Assembly: GCF_001467615.1 (NCBI RefSeq)
Contig: NZ_LNYA01000034.1
Location: 628,233 to 692,232 of the forward strand
Length of the DNA stretch: 64,000 nt
Origin: Legionella erythra
GTDB taxonomy: Bacteria; Pseudomonadota; Gammaproteobacteria; Legionellales; Legionellaceae
Direction of reading: 5' to 3'
Numbering within the stretch: the stretch's first letter is position 1; the number at the start of each line of letters is the position of its first letter. The notes beneath the pieces are model-generated. The model saw only the letters and a list, made by a program, of their open reading frames with translations, was not told the DNA's origin and searched no databases. Below, piece after piece: positions 7,609 to 19,598 of the stretch. Position numbers and translations under genes: made by a program.

Positions 7609-8949
7609 TTATTTGCCAATACAGAAGCTGGAAAATATTTTTCCCAAAAGATCGTCTGAGGTAAATTCGCCGGTAATTTCACATAAGGATAGGTGGGCTA
7701 AACGCAAGTCTTCTGCCAATAACTCACCAGCCCTTGCGTCGTGCAATTGCAACTGGCCATTGAGCAATAATTCCTCTGCCTGATTAAGTGCGACTAAATG
7801 ACGCCGTCTCGCAATGAATTGCCCTTCAGCGGGTTGGTAACCAACCAACTCTTTGATTTTGGCCTTCAATAAATTAATCCCAAGGCCTGATTTCGCTGAC
7901 AGGAAAATATCATTGCCCCGTTGGGAGGGTTTAAGATTGGCCGTATCAATTTTATTAAAAATTTTTATTACAGGCACATGGGGTGGAAGTTTTGTCTGAA
8001 TTGCCTGGCTGAGTTCAGCGGCCTTGTTTTTATCATGAATATCAATCACCATCAGCACACAATCTGCTTGGCTGACTTCCTGCCAGGCTCGTTTTATCCC
8101 CTCTTTCTCGACGACATCATCACTTTCCCGCAAACCGGCCGTATCAATGAGATGCAGGGGTAAATCATCAAGAAGGATGTGTTCACGCATCACATCACGG
8201 GTCGTACCGGCAATATCAGTCACAATAGCCACATCTCGACCAGCCAGGGAATTGATTAGCGTTGATTTTCCGGCATTGGGTTTTCCAGCAATAACGACGC
8301 TTAAGCCTTCACGAATCAACGAGCCCTGAGTTGCCATCGAGCGTATCGCTTTCACATCATGCAGTAAATCAGAGAGCATGCCTGCAATTTTACCATCGCC
8401 AAGAAAATCAATCTCTTCCTCTGGAAAATCAATAGCGGCCTCAACATACATGCGAAGGTAAATTAATTTTTCATTTAATGCATTGATTTTTTTAGAAAAA
8501 TCACCCTGAAGAGAACGAATGGCCAATCGTGCCGCTGTTTCGGAGCTGGCATGAATTAAATCGGCAATGGCTTCGGCCTGGGTTAAATCCATTTTATCAT
8601 TTAAAAACGCACGCTCAGAAAACTCTCCCGGTCGAGCCAGACGGGCACCTAAATTCACACATCGCTTCATCAGCATGTCTAAAACGACCGGAGAGCCGTG
8701 GGCTTGAATTTCAACCACATCTTCGCCAGTGAAGGAATGCGGTGCCTTAAAAAAAAGGATAAGGCCACTATCCATCACGTCACCGAAATCATTTAAAAAA
8801 GAGGCGTAGGTCGCCAAGCGGGGAGATAATTGTTTTTTAAGGGTTAAATGCAAACCAATCGCATAAGCATTTGGGCCAGAGAGGCGGATAATGCCGACTC
8901 CGCCGCGGCCGGGCGGAGTGGCGATAGCAACGATGGTTTCTTCCTGCAT
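7609..8949 (-). CDS. mnmE: tRNA modification GTPase MnmE
   Basis: A 446-residue MnmE (TrmE). With MnmG it adds the carboxymethylaminomethyl group to U34 of certain tRNAs. Visible parts are the N-terminal formyl-THF-binding domain ([21 protein letters not shown]), the helical domain, the inserted G domain ([27 protein letters not shown]) and the C-terminal catalytic CIGK. Length is typical. It is the last gene of the rpmH-rnpA-yidD-yidC-mnmE run, starting two bases after yidC ends. Confidence 0.98.
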   Translation of the reverse strand: MQEETIVAIATPPGRGGVGIIRLSGPNAYAIGLHLTLKKQLSPRLATYASFLNDFGDVMDSGLILFFKAPHSFTGEDVVEIQAHGSPVVLDMLMKRCVNLGARLARPGEFSERAFLNDKMDLTQAEAIADLIHASSETAARLAIRSLQGDFSKKINALNEKLIYLRMYVEAAIDFPEEEIDFLGDGKIAGMLSDLLHDVKAIRSMATQGSLIREGLSVVIAGKPNAGKSTLINSLAGRDVAIVTDIAGTTRDVMREHILLDDLPLHLIDTAGLRESDDVVEKEGIKRAWQEVSQADCVLMVIDIHDKNKAAELSQAIQTKLPPHVPVIKIFNKIDTANLKPSQRGNDIFLSAKSGLGINLLKAKIKELVGYQPAEGQFIARRRHLVALNQAEELLLNGQLQLHDARAGELLAEDLRLAHLSLCEITGEFTSDDLLGKIFSSFCIGK

Positions 8950-8951
8950 GG

Positions 8952-10637
8952 CTATTTGGCTGTTGCAAGCTTTTTCTGACTGGGCTTGTCATCACTGTAT
9001 TTACGGGTGATATGCCACTGTTGCAGGATGGACAAGGTGTTGTTGACAATCCAGTAAAGGACCAAACCCGCAGGGAAGTTCCAGAATAATACAGTGAATA
9101 ACACGGGTAAAAACATCATGATTTTTGCCTGCATCGGATCGGGTGGAGCAGGATTCAATCGTTGTTGAATGAGCATGGTTCCCCCCATGATAATAGGAAG
9201 AATATGGTAAGGATCAGCTGCAGCCAAATCGTTTATCCACAGAATAAACGGAGCCTGCCTTAACTCAACACTCTCCAGTAAGACCCAGTAAAGTGCAATA
9301 AATACGGGGATCTGGACTAAAATGGGTAAACATCCGCCCAGGGGATTTACTTTTTCCTGACGATATAGCTCCATCGTCGCCTGACTCATTTTGGCTTTGT
9401 CATCCCCATAACGCTCACGTAAAGCCTGAAGTTTCGGTTGCAACTGACGCATTCCGGCCATGGAGCGGTAGCTGCTGGCAGACAAACGGTAAAAGGCGAG
9501 CTTAATCAACAAGGTGACCAGAACAATAGACCATCCCCAGTTACCCACCACGCCATGGATAGCTTTCATGACGGCAAACAGGGCAGACGAAAGGAACCAT
9601 AGCCATCCGTAATCCACCGTCAAATCGAGCCCCGGAGCAATCGTTTGCAAAACATGGGTAATTTCAGGACCGACATATAATTTTGCACCGATGGTTTTGC
9701 TATCACCGGGTTTAATGGTAATCGGTGAACTGACAACCCCAATGGTGTAATTATTGTCCGCTGAACGGGTATAAATCACATTTTTGCTTGACGCATCAGG
9801 AACCCAGGCGCTTAAAAAATAATGCTGCTGCATGGCAACCCAACCGCCAGTACTGTCTGTGTTGAGATTGGATTTGGCCATGTCTTTAAACGTGACTTTC
9901 TGATACTTATGCTGCCCAGGCACTGAATAGGAGGCTCCGACATAAGAACCGACATGGAAAATGCTGGACTGATCTTCTTTAGGGGAATCTCGCAGCAATT
10001 GCGCGTTCAGATACCCCTGCCAATCGGCATTGCTTTCGTTTGCAATCTGATAATTGACTTGAATGAGGTAACTGCCGCGGGTGAATTCAAATATTTTTTT
10101 CACATCAAGGCCGCTGGCACTTTTTCCCGTCAATACCACCCTGAGCGTCTTTTGATTGTTCTCCAGCTGATAAACACTTTCCTGACTGGTAAAATTGAGA
10201 TCAACCGGCAAGACCCCCTTCGTTGAACTGACCAGGAGGTTACTGTTGGCTACATACCGTTCATCGGGATTATTGTTAAGTAACGTGATGGGGTTGTTTT
10301 TTTCTTCAACACTGGCAGGGTAATCCAGTAAACGAGCATTGACGATATCGCCATGTTCCGTATCAATCTGGATATCGAGAACGTCCGTTTTAACCCTTAC
10401 ATTGCCTGCGTGGGTCTTTTTAGCGCTTGCATCAGGAGTAATGAGCGCCTCTTTCGGGTTTTGATTTTCAGACGATGAACCCGTGTCCACATCAGGAAGA
10501 AGCTGGTGCTCGTTTGATATACCCTGCGTTTGCGGCTGCGTTGCTGGTATTCCAGGGTAATCCTGATGCCAACTCGTCCAAAGGGAGTAGACAATCAGAG
10601 CCAGTGCAGCATATAAAATAACTCGTCTTGTATCCAT
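8952..10637 (-). CDS. yidC: Membrane protein insertase YidC
   Basis: A 561-residue inner-membrane insertase that works alone or with SecYEG. It has the gram-negative layout: an N-terminal TM anchor ([18 protein letters not shown]), a large periplasmic beta domain, then a conserved five-TM core containing [23 protein letters not shown], the cytoplasmic loop with [18 protein letters not shown], and [21 protein letters not shown]. The C-terminal tail is basic. It starts at the stop codon of yidD and precedes mnmE in the same operon. Confidence 0.98.
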   Translation of the reverse strand: MDTRRVILYAALALIVYSLWTSWHQDYPGIPATQPQTQGISNEHQLLPDVDTGSSSENQNPKEALITPDASAKKTHAGNVRVKTDVLDIQIDTEHGDIVNARLLDYPASVEEKNNPITLLNNNPDERYVANSNLLVSSTKGVLPVDLNFTSQESVYQLENNQKTLRVVLTGKSASGLDVKKIFEFTRGSYLIQVNYQIANESNADWQGYLNAQLLRDSPKEDQSSIFHVGSYVGASYSVPGQHKYQKVTFKDMAKSNLNTDSTGGWVAMQQHYFLSAWVPDASSKNVIYTRSADNNYTIGVVSSPITIKPGDSKTIGAKLYVGPEITHVLQTIAPGLDLTVDYGWLWFLSSALFAVMKAIHGVVGNWGWSIVLVTLLIKLAFYRLSASSYRSMAGMRQLQPKLQALRERYGDDKAKMSQATMELYRQEKVNPLGGCLPILVQIPVFIALYWVLLESVELRQAPFILWINDLAAADPYHILPIIMGGTMLIQQRLNPAPPDPMQAKIMMFLPVLFTVLFWNFPAGLVLYWIVNNTLSILQQWHITRKYSDDKPSQKKLATAK

Positions 10638-10885
10638 TAATGTTTCTCTTCGTTAGGTAATACCGGATCGTAGCCGCCATCACACCAGGGATGACACCGC
10701 ATTAGACGGCAACAGGCTAATTTAATGCCTTTTAGTACGCCGTAACTGCGGATAGCCGTTAGGGCGTATTGTGAACAACTTGGATAAAATCGGCAGCTAG
10801 GTTTCATGACAGGCCGGATGAATAACTGATACATAATAATCGGTAAAGCAACTAGTTGCCGTAAAATGCGATTAATTTGTTCCAT
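10637..10885 (-). CDS. yidD: Membrane protein insertion efficiency factor YidD
   Basis: An 82-residue YidD protein with the hallmark sequence [51 protein letters not shown]. It is thought to assist YidC-dependent insertion at the inner membrane. It overlaps the end of rnpA by 34 bases and touches the start of yidC, the usual arrangement in gammaproteobacteria. Confidence 0.97.
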   Translation of the reverse strand: MEQINRILRQLVALPIIMYQLFIRPVMKPSCRFYPSCSQYALTAIRSYGVLKGIKLACCRLMRCHPWCDGGYDPVLPNEEKH

Positions 10886-11196
10886 GTTAAACCTAGCTTG
10901 GTTGCAATGACTTTATTTTCTACTTTGGCCACCCCATGTCTGGCGAGAACGATAACATCTACTGCTGGCAATGGATGGGTGCGGAAACTTTCACGGAGTA
11001 AACGCTTCAGACGATTCCTCTGATGCGCTTTGGGCACCAGTTTTTTTGACAAAGCCAAACCCAGACGAGCATACCCCAGAGTATTTGCTCTATGTAAGAG
11101 CACAAATTCTGAGGTTACTGTTTTATTGGGTTGATTAAATACAACATCGAAGTCTTTTTTTTTCAACAATCGACGTTTCTTGTCAAAACAATACAC
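10852..11196 (-). CDS. rnpA: Ribonuclease P protein component RnpA
   Basis: A 114-residue protein subunit of RNase P, which helps the catalytic RNA cut the 5' leader from pre-tRNA. The RNR motif is partly visible as KAHQRNRLKRLLRESFR, and the fold-defining RLGLALSKKLVPKA precedes it. The start is GTG 11196, immediately after the rpmH stop codon, so translation is tightly coupled. The 3' end overlaps yidD. Confidence 0.95.
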   Translation of the reverse strand: MYCFDKKRRLLKKKDFDVVFNQPNKTVTSEFVLLHRANTLGYARLGLALSKKLVPKAHQRNRLKRLLRESFRTHPLPAVDVIVLARHGVAKVENKVIATKLGLTWNKLIAFYGN

Positions 11197-11331
11197 TTAG
11201 GCAGATAAACGTTTACGTCCTTTAGCTCTGCGTCGCTTTAAAACCAGACGACCACCGCGGGTTGCCATGCGTTGGCGAAAACCATGATCGCGTTTGCGTT
11301 TTAGATTACTGGGTTGAAAGGTGCGTTTCAT
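11197..11331 (-). CDS. rpmH: 50S ribosomal protein L34
   Basis: A 44-residue basic protein, [20 protein letters not shown] at the start and ending GRKRLSA, which matches L34 along its whole length. It is the first gene of the rpmH-rnpA-yidD-yidC-mnmE operon and flanks the origin region. The stop codon directly adjoins the GTG of rnpA. Confidence 0.98.
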   Translation of the reverse strand: MKRTFQPSNLKRKRDHGFRQRMATRGGRLVLKRRRAKGRKRLSA

Positions 11332-11639
11332 GATGAACCTGTTTAAAAAATTAAATTTTGAGGGTGGCAATGATAGAAAACTTTACATCTTCTGTCAAAC
11401 CATCCCGTTAAGAATACGATGGATCGATCATTTATTGGCGCTGTCAATTAACATAAAAAATTAAGATCTTAAAATTTTGTTTTTTTTATTAGGAAGCGCA
11501 TAACTGTTAATATCCTGGTATTTTATAATATAATCATAAAGTTATCTCATGATTAAAGGTGTTGATAATACAGCTGTAATCGCTAGGATATCTTCTTGAT
11601 AGATTTAATATTTGTTTTTTTCCTGTATTTATACGCCTT

Positions 11640-11648
11640 TTATCCACG
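11640..11648 (+). promoter_or_regulatory. DnaA box, one mismatch
   Basis: TTATCCACG, one base off the consensus TTATCCACA, within the putative origin region. Confidence 0.6.
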
Positions 11649-11766
11649 CCGTTTGTATCAGGTTATCCTCTATTTATTCCTGGTATTTTTTTATTAGACG
11701 GAAATCCCATGGTTTGTTTTATTTATAAATTTGCCTGGGGTGCTTCATGAATATTTTCCATAATCC

Positions 11767-11775
11767 TGTGGATAA
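11767..11775 (-). promoter_or_regulatory. DnaA box, perfect consensus
   Basis: TGTGGATAA on the plus strand, which is TTATCCACA on the minus strand. It lies about 200 bases before dnaA and could serve both initiation and dnaA autoregulation. Confidence 0.75.
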
Positions 11776-11971
11776 CTCTGTTCTTTTGTGTTTTGGTGGG
11801 TATAATGATTTCTCATGTGTCGATGACATTCCTTCATTGCGGTGAATCCTTTTGGTTAGTTGAGCACAGGCATTTACTTGTCTGAGCTTGCTCGTTATAC
11901 ATGATAGTGGCACTATTTAAATTCGGGTTGCCTTTCTTTCAGTGCGGCCTTTGTAGGTAAGGGGAGTTTTT

Positions 11972-13333
11972 GTGTCTGCGAACGTTTGGCAGAAATGTCT
12001 GGGTCTTCTGGAGGAGGAGTATCCTCCACAGCAATTTAATACCTGGTTACGTCCGTTGCATGCGAAAGTGCAAGACAACAATCTTATTTTATTAGCACCT
12101 AACCGTTTTGTAGTGGACTGGGTCAATAAGCATTTTTTTGCACGAATAAGAGAATTGGCGACGCAAATTGGCGGTGAGTTGATTTCTGCTGTGACCATTC
12201 AAATTGGCAGTAAGCCATCTGTCCAACCCGTTGCCGCAACTGAACGTCAGGCCCCGGCTGATGCTGCTGCAGTTGTTGCTAAATCGACTCCTAAAAAGAC
12301 TGCTGATTATAAAAACAGCTATCTGAATAAAAAATTTCATTTCGACAGCTTTGTCGAAGGGAATTCAAATCAACTGGCCCGTGCGGCGTCCCTTCAGGTT
12401 GCCGAGCGTCCTGGTGATGCTTATAACCCTCTTTTTATTTATGGTGGGGTGGGACTGGGTAAAACGCATTTAATGCATGCCATTGGTAATGCCATCTTAA
12501 AAAATAATCCAGAAGCCAAGGTATTGTATCTGCATTCCGAACGTTTTGTTGCCGACATGGTCAAGGCGCTGCAGACCAATACGATTAATGAATTTAAGCG
12601 CTTTTACCGTTCATTGAATGCGTTGTTAATTGATGATATCCAATTTTTTGCGGGAAAAGATCGCTCCCAGGAAGAGTTTTTTCATACTTTCAATGCCTTA
12701 CTTGAGGGTCAACAGCAAATTATTCTGACCAGTGATCGTTATCCTAAAGAAATTGAAGGGGTTGAAGAACGCTTGAAATCGCGTTTTGGCTGGGGATTGA
12801 CGGTTGCGGTGGAACCGCCCGAATTAGAAACACGCGTTGCTATTTTAATCAGCAAAGCGGAGCAATCGAACATTGAATTGCCTTATGAAGTGGCTTTTTT
12901 TATCGCCAAACGAATTCGCTCCAATGTGCGGGAGCTGGAAGGCGCTTTACGCCGGGTTATAGCCAATGCCCATTTTACCGGGAAATGCATCACCATTGAC
13001 TTTGTGCATGATGCCTTGCGGGATTTGCTGGCTTTGCAGGATAAACTGGTTACCATTGAAAATATACAGAAAACAGTAGCTGAATATTACAAAGTCAAAG
13101 TTGCTGATTTGTTGTCAAAACGTCGCAGCCGCTCAATTGCCAGGCCAAGGCAGATGGCGATGGCTTTGGCAAAGGAATTAACCAATCATAGTTTGCCAGA
13201 AATTGGTGATCATTTTGGCGGCCGTGATCATACCACGGTTATCCATGCCTGCCGTAAGGTCAAAGAACTGGTACAGATAGAAAATGATTTTGCCGAAGAC
13301 TATAAAAACCTGTTACGCATTTTGTCGTCCTAA
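11972..13333 (+). CDS. dnaA: Chromosomal replication initiator DnaA
   Basis: A 453-residue initiator that binds DnaA boxes and opens oriC. Domain I is at the N-terminus ([20 protein letters not shown]), followed by a variable linker, the AAA+ domain (Walker A GGVGLGKT, Walker B LLIDDIQF) and the C-terminal helix-turn-helix with the signature [15 protein letters not shown]. The start is GTG 11972, preceded by AAGGGGAG at suitable spacing. dnaN follows after 12 bases. Confidence 0.99.
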   Translation: MSANVWQKCLGLLEEEYPPQQFNTWLRPLHAKVQDNNLILLAPNRFVVDWVNKHFFARIRELATQIGGELISAVTIQIGSKPSVQPVAATERQAPADAAAVVAKSTPKKTADYKNSYLNKKFHFDSFVEGNSNQLARAASLQVAERPGDAYNPLFIYGGVGLGKTHLMHAIGNAILKNNPEAKVLYLHSERFVADMVKALQTNTINEFKRFYRSLNALLIDDIQFFAGKDRSQEEFFHTFNALLEGQQQIILTSDRYPKEIEGVEERLKSRFGWGLTVAVEPPELETRVAILISKAEQSNIELPYEVAFFIAKRIRSNVRELEGALRRVIANAHFTGKCITIDFVHDALRDLLALQDKLVTIENIQKTVAEYYKVKVADLLSKRRSRSIARPRQMAMALAKELTNHSLPEIGDHFGGRDHTTVIHACRKVKELVQIENDFAEDYKNLLRILSS

Positions 13334-13345
13334 CTGGAAAAGAAC

Positions 13346-14452
13346 ATGTTTCAACTTGCTATAGAAAAGCGGAAGTTGCTCCCTGCGTTATTAACCGTGG
13401 CTGGGGCGGTGGATAAGAGACAATCCCTTGCCATTTTATCTAATATCCTCCTTGCGGTATCTGATAATCGCCTGATTTTAACTGCTACTGATTTGGAAAT
13501 TGAAATGTCTGCTGTTTTAGACTGTGATTCGGCTGAAGCTGCAGCCAAGATCACAGTACAGGCAAAAAAACTGATTGATATTATCCGCTCGCTTGATGAC
13601 GATGCAGTTGCCGATATCAAGTTAGCAGCTGGCGCAGTAGCTATCCGCTCGGGACGCAGCCAATTTAAGTTAGCTACATTACCCGCGGATCAGTTTCCTG
13701 TGAATGATCTGGATAAAAGTGACATTGAGTTTACTATTCAGCGTGAGTCACTTATACATCTTTTGCAGTCCACCCATTTTGCCATGTCACAGCAAGATGT
13801 TCGTGTTTTTCTTAACGGGTTGTTGCTGGATATTGAAGGAACGCTTTTAACCACAGTAGCTACCGATGGTCACCGCATGGCTATTTGTAAATTTCAATGT
13901 GATCAGCATTTGCCGTCACAACGTATTTTGCTGCCGCGCAAGGGTGTTCAGGAAATGCTCAGATTGTTGAATGCAGTTGGTGATGAGTCAATTGCTCTAT
14001 CGGCAGGCAAAGGTCATTTCCGGTTAATGACCGAACAATATACGTTTTCAACCAAATTGATTGAAGCTCGTTTCCCTCCTTACACCAAAGCCATTCCAAC
14101 GGATCAGGATAAATATGTCCTGATTGACCGCGATATCCTTAAACGGTCGTTGTCTCGAATTGCAATCCTGGCTAATGAAAAATCACGTGCAGTTCTTATT
14201 CACATTCAGGCCAATACCATCAACCTGATTGCTAATAATCAGGAACAGGAAGAGGCCAGTGAATCACTCGAGGCGCACGTGGATGGTCATGAACTCAAGA
14301 TTGGTATCAATGCCAGCTATCTATTGGATGTGCTGGGGTATTTACCGGATGGCCTGGTGCGGTTATCCATGTCCACAACAGATAAGAGTATTTTGGTTGA
14401 GTCATTACAGGATAGCAATTACCAGTACATCATCATGCCTATGAAGTTATGA
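13346..14452 (+). CDS. dnaN: DNA polymerase III beta sliding clamp
   Basis: A 368-residue clamp of three repeated domains that tethers polymerase III to DNA. The N-terminus (LLPALLTVAGAVDKRQSLAILSNILL), the central VATDGHRMA and the C-terminal YIIMPMKL are typical. It sits between dnaA and recF and overlaps recF by four bases (ATGA). Confidence 0.99.
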   Translation: MFQLAIEKRKLLPALLTVAGAVDKRQSLAILSNILLAVSDNRLILTATDLEIEMSAVLDCDSAEAAAKITVQAKKLIDIIRSLDDDAVADIKLAAGAVAIRSGRSQFKLATLPADQFPVNDLDKSDIEFTIQRESLIHLLQSTHFAMSQQDVRVFLNGLLLDIEGTLLTTVATDGHRMAICKFQCDQHLPSQRILLPRKGVQEMLRLLNAVGDESIALSAGKGHFRLMTEQYTFSTKLIEARFPPYTKAIPTDQDKYVLIDRDILKRSLSRIAILANEKSRAVLIHIQANTINLIANNQEQEEASESLEAHVDGHELKIGINASYLLDVLGYLPDGLVRLSMSTTDKSILVESLQDSNYQYIIMPMKL

Positions 14453-15507
14453 TTTTAAGTGAATTACAGATTCATAACCTTCGAAACCTGCATGCGTTGC
14501 GGGAGCAATTGCATCCTCACATTAACTTAATCACGGGCCTAAATGGTAGTGGTAAAACCTCTTTCCTTGAAGCGATCTATTTGTTAGGGAATGGCCATTC
14601 GTTCAGAACCCGTGAAATTTCTAAGCTCGTTTCTTATCATCAACCGGCTTTGTCGGTTTTTACTAAAACGGCAGATGAACAGACGATATCTATCAGTAAA
14701 TCGCTTTTGGCTGCGACGATGGTTAAAATCAATGGGGCTCCTTGTCTTGCCAGCAGTCAGCTTGCTTATCTTTTGCCAACGCAGATTTTTTATCAGGACA
14801 TCTTTCAGATCATTGATTCCGGTCCAACTGTTCGCCGCAGTGTATTGGATTGGGGATTGTTTCACGTGGAACATACTTATCATCACATTTGGAAAAATTA
14901 TCGTCGGGCTTTAAAGCAAAGGAATAGTTTACTCAAACAACAGGCACCAATGCTGCAATTAAAGCCTTGGGATAGCCTATTATCTGATTTGGCCAACCAG
15001 CTGGATGCGTTACGCAACAGTTATTTGCTGACGCTAAATGAGCGATTTAAATTGATATTGAAGGCGTTCTCTGATTTGTCCTGTCATCTTGGTTATTACA
15101 AGGGATGGGATAGGAAACAAGAAGGTAAAAGTCTATGTGATGTTTTAGAAGGGACATTAGACATGGATAAGCAACGGCAGTTTACCCATTATGGTGCACA
15201 TCATGCGGATATAATCATTACTATTGATGATCATAAAGCACGATCACACCTATCACGCGGACAACAAAAAGTGGTGCTTTTTGCTCTTAAATTGGCACAA
15301 GCTGAATTATTACCTCATCATTGCATTCATTTAATCGATGATATCAATGCAGAATTAGATCGAACACACCTGTCTCGGGTCATGGAATATATTAAAACGA
15401 ATATGGCTCAATTTATCATCACATCAAATACCTCTGAGTGGTTTGCGGACTACTTCTCAGAGCATCATTATCAGTTGATAACCATGAATAAAGGTCAGCA
15501 ACTATAG
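14449..15507 (+). CDS. recF: DNA replication and repair protein RecF
   Basis: A 352-residue SMC-like ATPase that acts in RecFOR loading of RecA at gaps. Walker A is GLNGSGKT, the signature is LSRGQQK and Walker B is HLIDDINAELD. The start overlaps the dnaN stop. A parS-like 16-mer lies within the coding sequence at 14858. Confidence 0.98.
   Translation: MILSELQIHNLRNLHALREQLHPHINLITGLNGSGKTSFLEAIYLLGNGHSFRTREISKLVSYHQPALSVFTKTADEQTISISKSLLAATMVKINGAPCLASSQLAYLLPTQIFYQDIFQIIDSGPTVRRSVLDWGLFHVEHTYHHIWKNYRRALKQRNSLLKQQAPMLQLKPWDSLLSDLANQLDALRNSYLLTLNERFKLILKAFSDLSCHLGYYKGWDRKQEGKSLCDVLEGTLDMDKQRQFTHYGAHHADIIITIDDHKARSHLSRGQQKVVLFALKLAQAELLPHHCIHLIDDINAELDRTHLSRVMEYIKTNMAQFIITSNTSEWFADYFSEHHYQLITMNKGQQL
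14858..14873. other. parS-like ParB-binding site inside recF
   Basis: TGTTTCACGTGGAACA, one base different from the parS consensus TGTTTCACGTGAAACA. The remaining palindrome is intact. It lies within recF about 0.7 kb from the perfect site at 15545. Clustered parS sites close to the origin are usual. Confidence 0.7.
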
Positions 15508-15544
15508 AACGGTTTCTCCATGAACAGGCCATTTAAACATTCTT

Positions 15545-15560
15545 TGTTTCACGTGAAACA
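15545..15560. other. parS centromere-like site
   Basis: TGTTTCACGTGAAACA is a perfect 16-base palindrome identical to the bacterial parS consensus; symmetry extends to 20 bases (15543-15562). It is intergenic between recF and gyrB. ParB binds such sites and spreads to organise and segregate the origin region. parA and parB are not in this window. Confidence 0.92.
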
Positions 15561-15623
15561 AATTAACAAAACCATGTAAAGAAATAGCCGGAACGTATAA
15601 TCCTGTGGTGAAAAGTGCTATAA

Positions 15624-18083
<2,460 letters not shown>

Positions 18084-18470
18084 GGCTGGATATTATTGAA
18101 ATTGTGAAGGGATAGGTGAATCACTCGGAGGAAGCCAGAATCACCTATTCCTTTCCAAAAAAGCCGCATCCTTACGGCAAAGCACGTCCATTGTGCTGGT
18201 CCCTTGTTTGACTTCCTGTCAGACAATCCGTGTCATCCTTTGATTTCAAGTATTACTCAGTCCACATAAAAAGTCTTGATGATTACTTCTCGATGAATTG
18301 TAAGAAATATCTCAAAACACAGTTTGCTTCCTCTTAGAGCACTGGGGCTAAGCAATTGATTATACTTCGTCAAGGGTGTGTTGATAGTGGGCTAAAAATG
18401 GTACGCCAGGAGATATGGAAATACCGCGGACGGGCCGCGGCATGCTTGGTGCGTCAAAATATCAAACCCA
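18084..18470. other. Intergenic region downstream of gyrB with no clear gene
   Basis: About 390 bases between gyrB and the convergent RavA-position gene. Apart from the hairpin at 18107-18153 and a small CCGCGG...CCGCGG repeat at 18424-18440, I see nothing definite. A 60-codon frame here has no ribosome site and overlaps the convergent gene, so I did not call it. A small RNA cannot be excluded. Confidence 0.5.
18107..18153. terminator. Hairpin after gyrB, possible terminator
   Basis: AAGGGATAGGTGA (18107-18119) pairs with TCACCTATTCCTT (18141-18153), 13 pairs including one G-T wobble, around a 21-base loop, starting 23 bases after the gyrB stop. No T-run follows, so it may be an mRNA-end stabiliser rather than an intrinsic terminator. 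Confidence 0.45.
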
Positions 18471-19094
18471 TTAGAACAACGTACAACACGGGCTTTTATG
18501 CTCATCTAAGGTCGACAGATCCTCGTCGAGTAAACTGATTTCTTCTTCTTTTGATTCTTTCTTGGCACGAACAATTTTCCCAAATTTCTCATTAATCGTT
18601 TTAAACACATCGCCGGTGGGTTGTATAGACAGGATTCTTAAGCTTCTGGCAATTTCAGCATGAGAATCAGGCGATTTGGCCAGGCATTGGGCTATTTGAT
18701 CTTCATGTCCTGCCAGGCGATGCTGAACGAGGTTAGCGTGTTCATTGTATAAATCGGCGTTAAATTCTTTACCGATAAATATTCGTCCGGGATTGTTGTT
18801 TCTTGTGTCTGTAATGGAATCAAGACGACGGCATATTTCTAATGCTCTTGAGAACATGGCATGGAAACAATTATCCGTTTGCAGGGTAGGGTTACGCAGC
18901 GCATCCGATAGATGGCTTAAGTTTTTTATATCCGTTCTATTGGACAACATATTAAAAACCAGTTGTCTTTTTTCATTATCCGAGAGTTTGTCAAAAGCAT
19001 CCCGGCTGGCAATCAGCGAATCCTCATCATCAAGCAGGGCATGGGCGTCGATTGGTTTTAAATTGCGTAATTGTTCTGGTGTATATGTTGGCAT
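18471..19094 (-). CDS. ravA: RavA-position candidate effector with C-terminal CaaX box
   Basis: A 207-residue soluble helical protein. I start it at ATG 19094 because AAGGAG lies six bases upstream; a longer frame to 19226 has no comparable site. It sits between gyrB and hfq on the minus strand, the place of the Dot/Icm substrate RavA (lpg0008) in L. pneumophila, hence the tentative symbol. The last four residues are CTLF, a CaaX prenylation box with a second cysteine just before it (PCCTLF). Upstream, KKESKEEEISLLDEDLST resembles the E-block common in Dot/Icm signals. It may therefore be translocated and lipidated in the host; that is inference. No enzymatic motif is seen. Confidence 0.72.
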   Translation of the reverse strand: MPTYTPEQLRNLKPIDAHALLDDEDSLIASRDAFDKLSDNEKRQLVFNMLSNRTDIKNLSHLSDALRNPTLQTDNCFHAMFSRALEICRRLDSITDTRNNNPGRIFIGKEFNADLYNEHANLVQHRLAGHEDQIAQCLAKSPDSHAEIARSLRILSIQPTGDVFKTINEKFGKIVRAKKESKEEEISLLDEDLSTLDEHKSPCCTLF

Positions 19095-19320
19095 TGTATA
19101 CTCCTTGTATTGATGCACAAATGGTCGATTGAGGTCAATCAAGAGTGTAACAGGCGAAAGTTGTCTCTCCAACAGCAAGAAAAAATTAATCCCTGCTTTT
19201 GCTTTATTAAAAAACCTGCCGTTCATAAATAATTCATTCGGCTGTTAAGTTTTCTCACCGAATGCCGACTATACTAATGAATGTGTGGTTGCCTTAAAAA
19301 ACAAGAACAAGGAGAAGGCA

Positions 19321-19569
19321 ATGTCTAATAAAAATCACTTGCTGCAGGATCCCTTTCTGAATGAACTCCGTAAAGAAAAGGTTCCGGTATCGGTTTTTTT
19401 AGTCAATGGTATTAAATTACACGGCTTGATTGATTCATTTGATCAATACGTGGTGATGTTAAAAAATTCTGTCACGCAAATGGTATACAAACATGCCATT
19501 TCCACGGTGGTGCCGTCGCGGATGGTCAAGGTACCTACTGGTGATGAGGATGAAAATGTGGCAGACTGA
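19321..19569 (+). CDS. hfq: RNA chaperone Hfq
   Basis: An 82-residue Sm-like protein that forms a hexameric ring and pairs small RNAs with mRNAs. Sm1 ([23 protein letters not shown]) and Sm2 ([12 protein letters not shown]) are clear. The start is ATG 19321 with AAGGAG eight bases upstream; a longer open frame upstream lacks similarity to Hfq. hflX follows 29 bases downstream, the conserved arrangement. Confidence 0.98.
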   Translation: MSNKNHLLQDPFLNELRKEKVPVSVFLVNGIKLHGLIDSFDQYVVMLKNSVTQMVYKHAISTVVPSRMVKVPTGDEDENVAD

Positions 19570-19598
19570 CGCCTTTTGAATGCAGTGGAATTAACGTA

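Larger units (their letters stand above)
11332..11971. other. Putative chromosome replication origin (oriC) between rpmH and dnaA
   Basis: A 640-base stretch without a convincing gene, AT-rich, particularly 11440-11620, which could serve as the unwinding element. It contains one perfect DnaA box (minus strand 11767-11775), one near-perfect box at 11640 and weaker ones (TTATCCTCT at 11663), plus a repeated TCCTGGTATTTT (11513, 11678). Its position between divergent rpmH and dnaA is a classical origin site. Promoters for both operons must also lie here. Short frames within it look random. Confidence 0.75.

Noticed and set aside
11719..11913. A 64-codon minus-strand frame inside the origin region
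   Set aside because: No ribosome site, no family similarity, and it runs through a DnaA box in AT-rich DNA; it looks random.
18424..18440. CCGCGG...CCGCGG repeat
   Set aside because: The six-base units are self-palindromic, so the apparent hairpin is weak evidence of function.
18356..18538. A 60-codon frame between gyrB and the RavA-position gene
   Set aside because: It lacks a ribosome site, overlaps the convergent gene and its sequence does not look protein-like.
19095..19226. N-terminal extension of the RavA-position gene
   Set aside because: The internal ATG 19094 has a perfect AAGGAG site while the upstream start has none.
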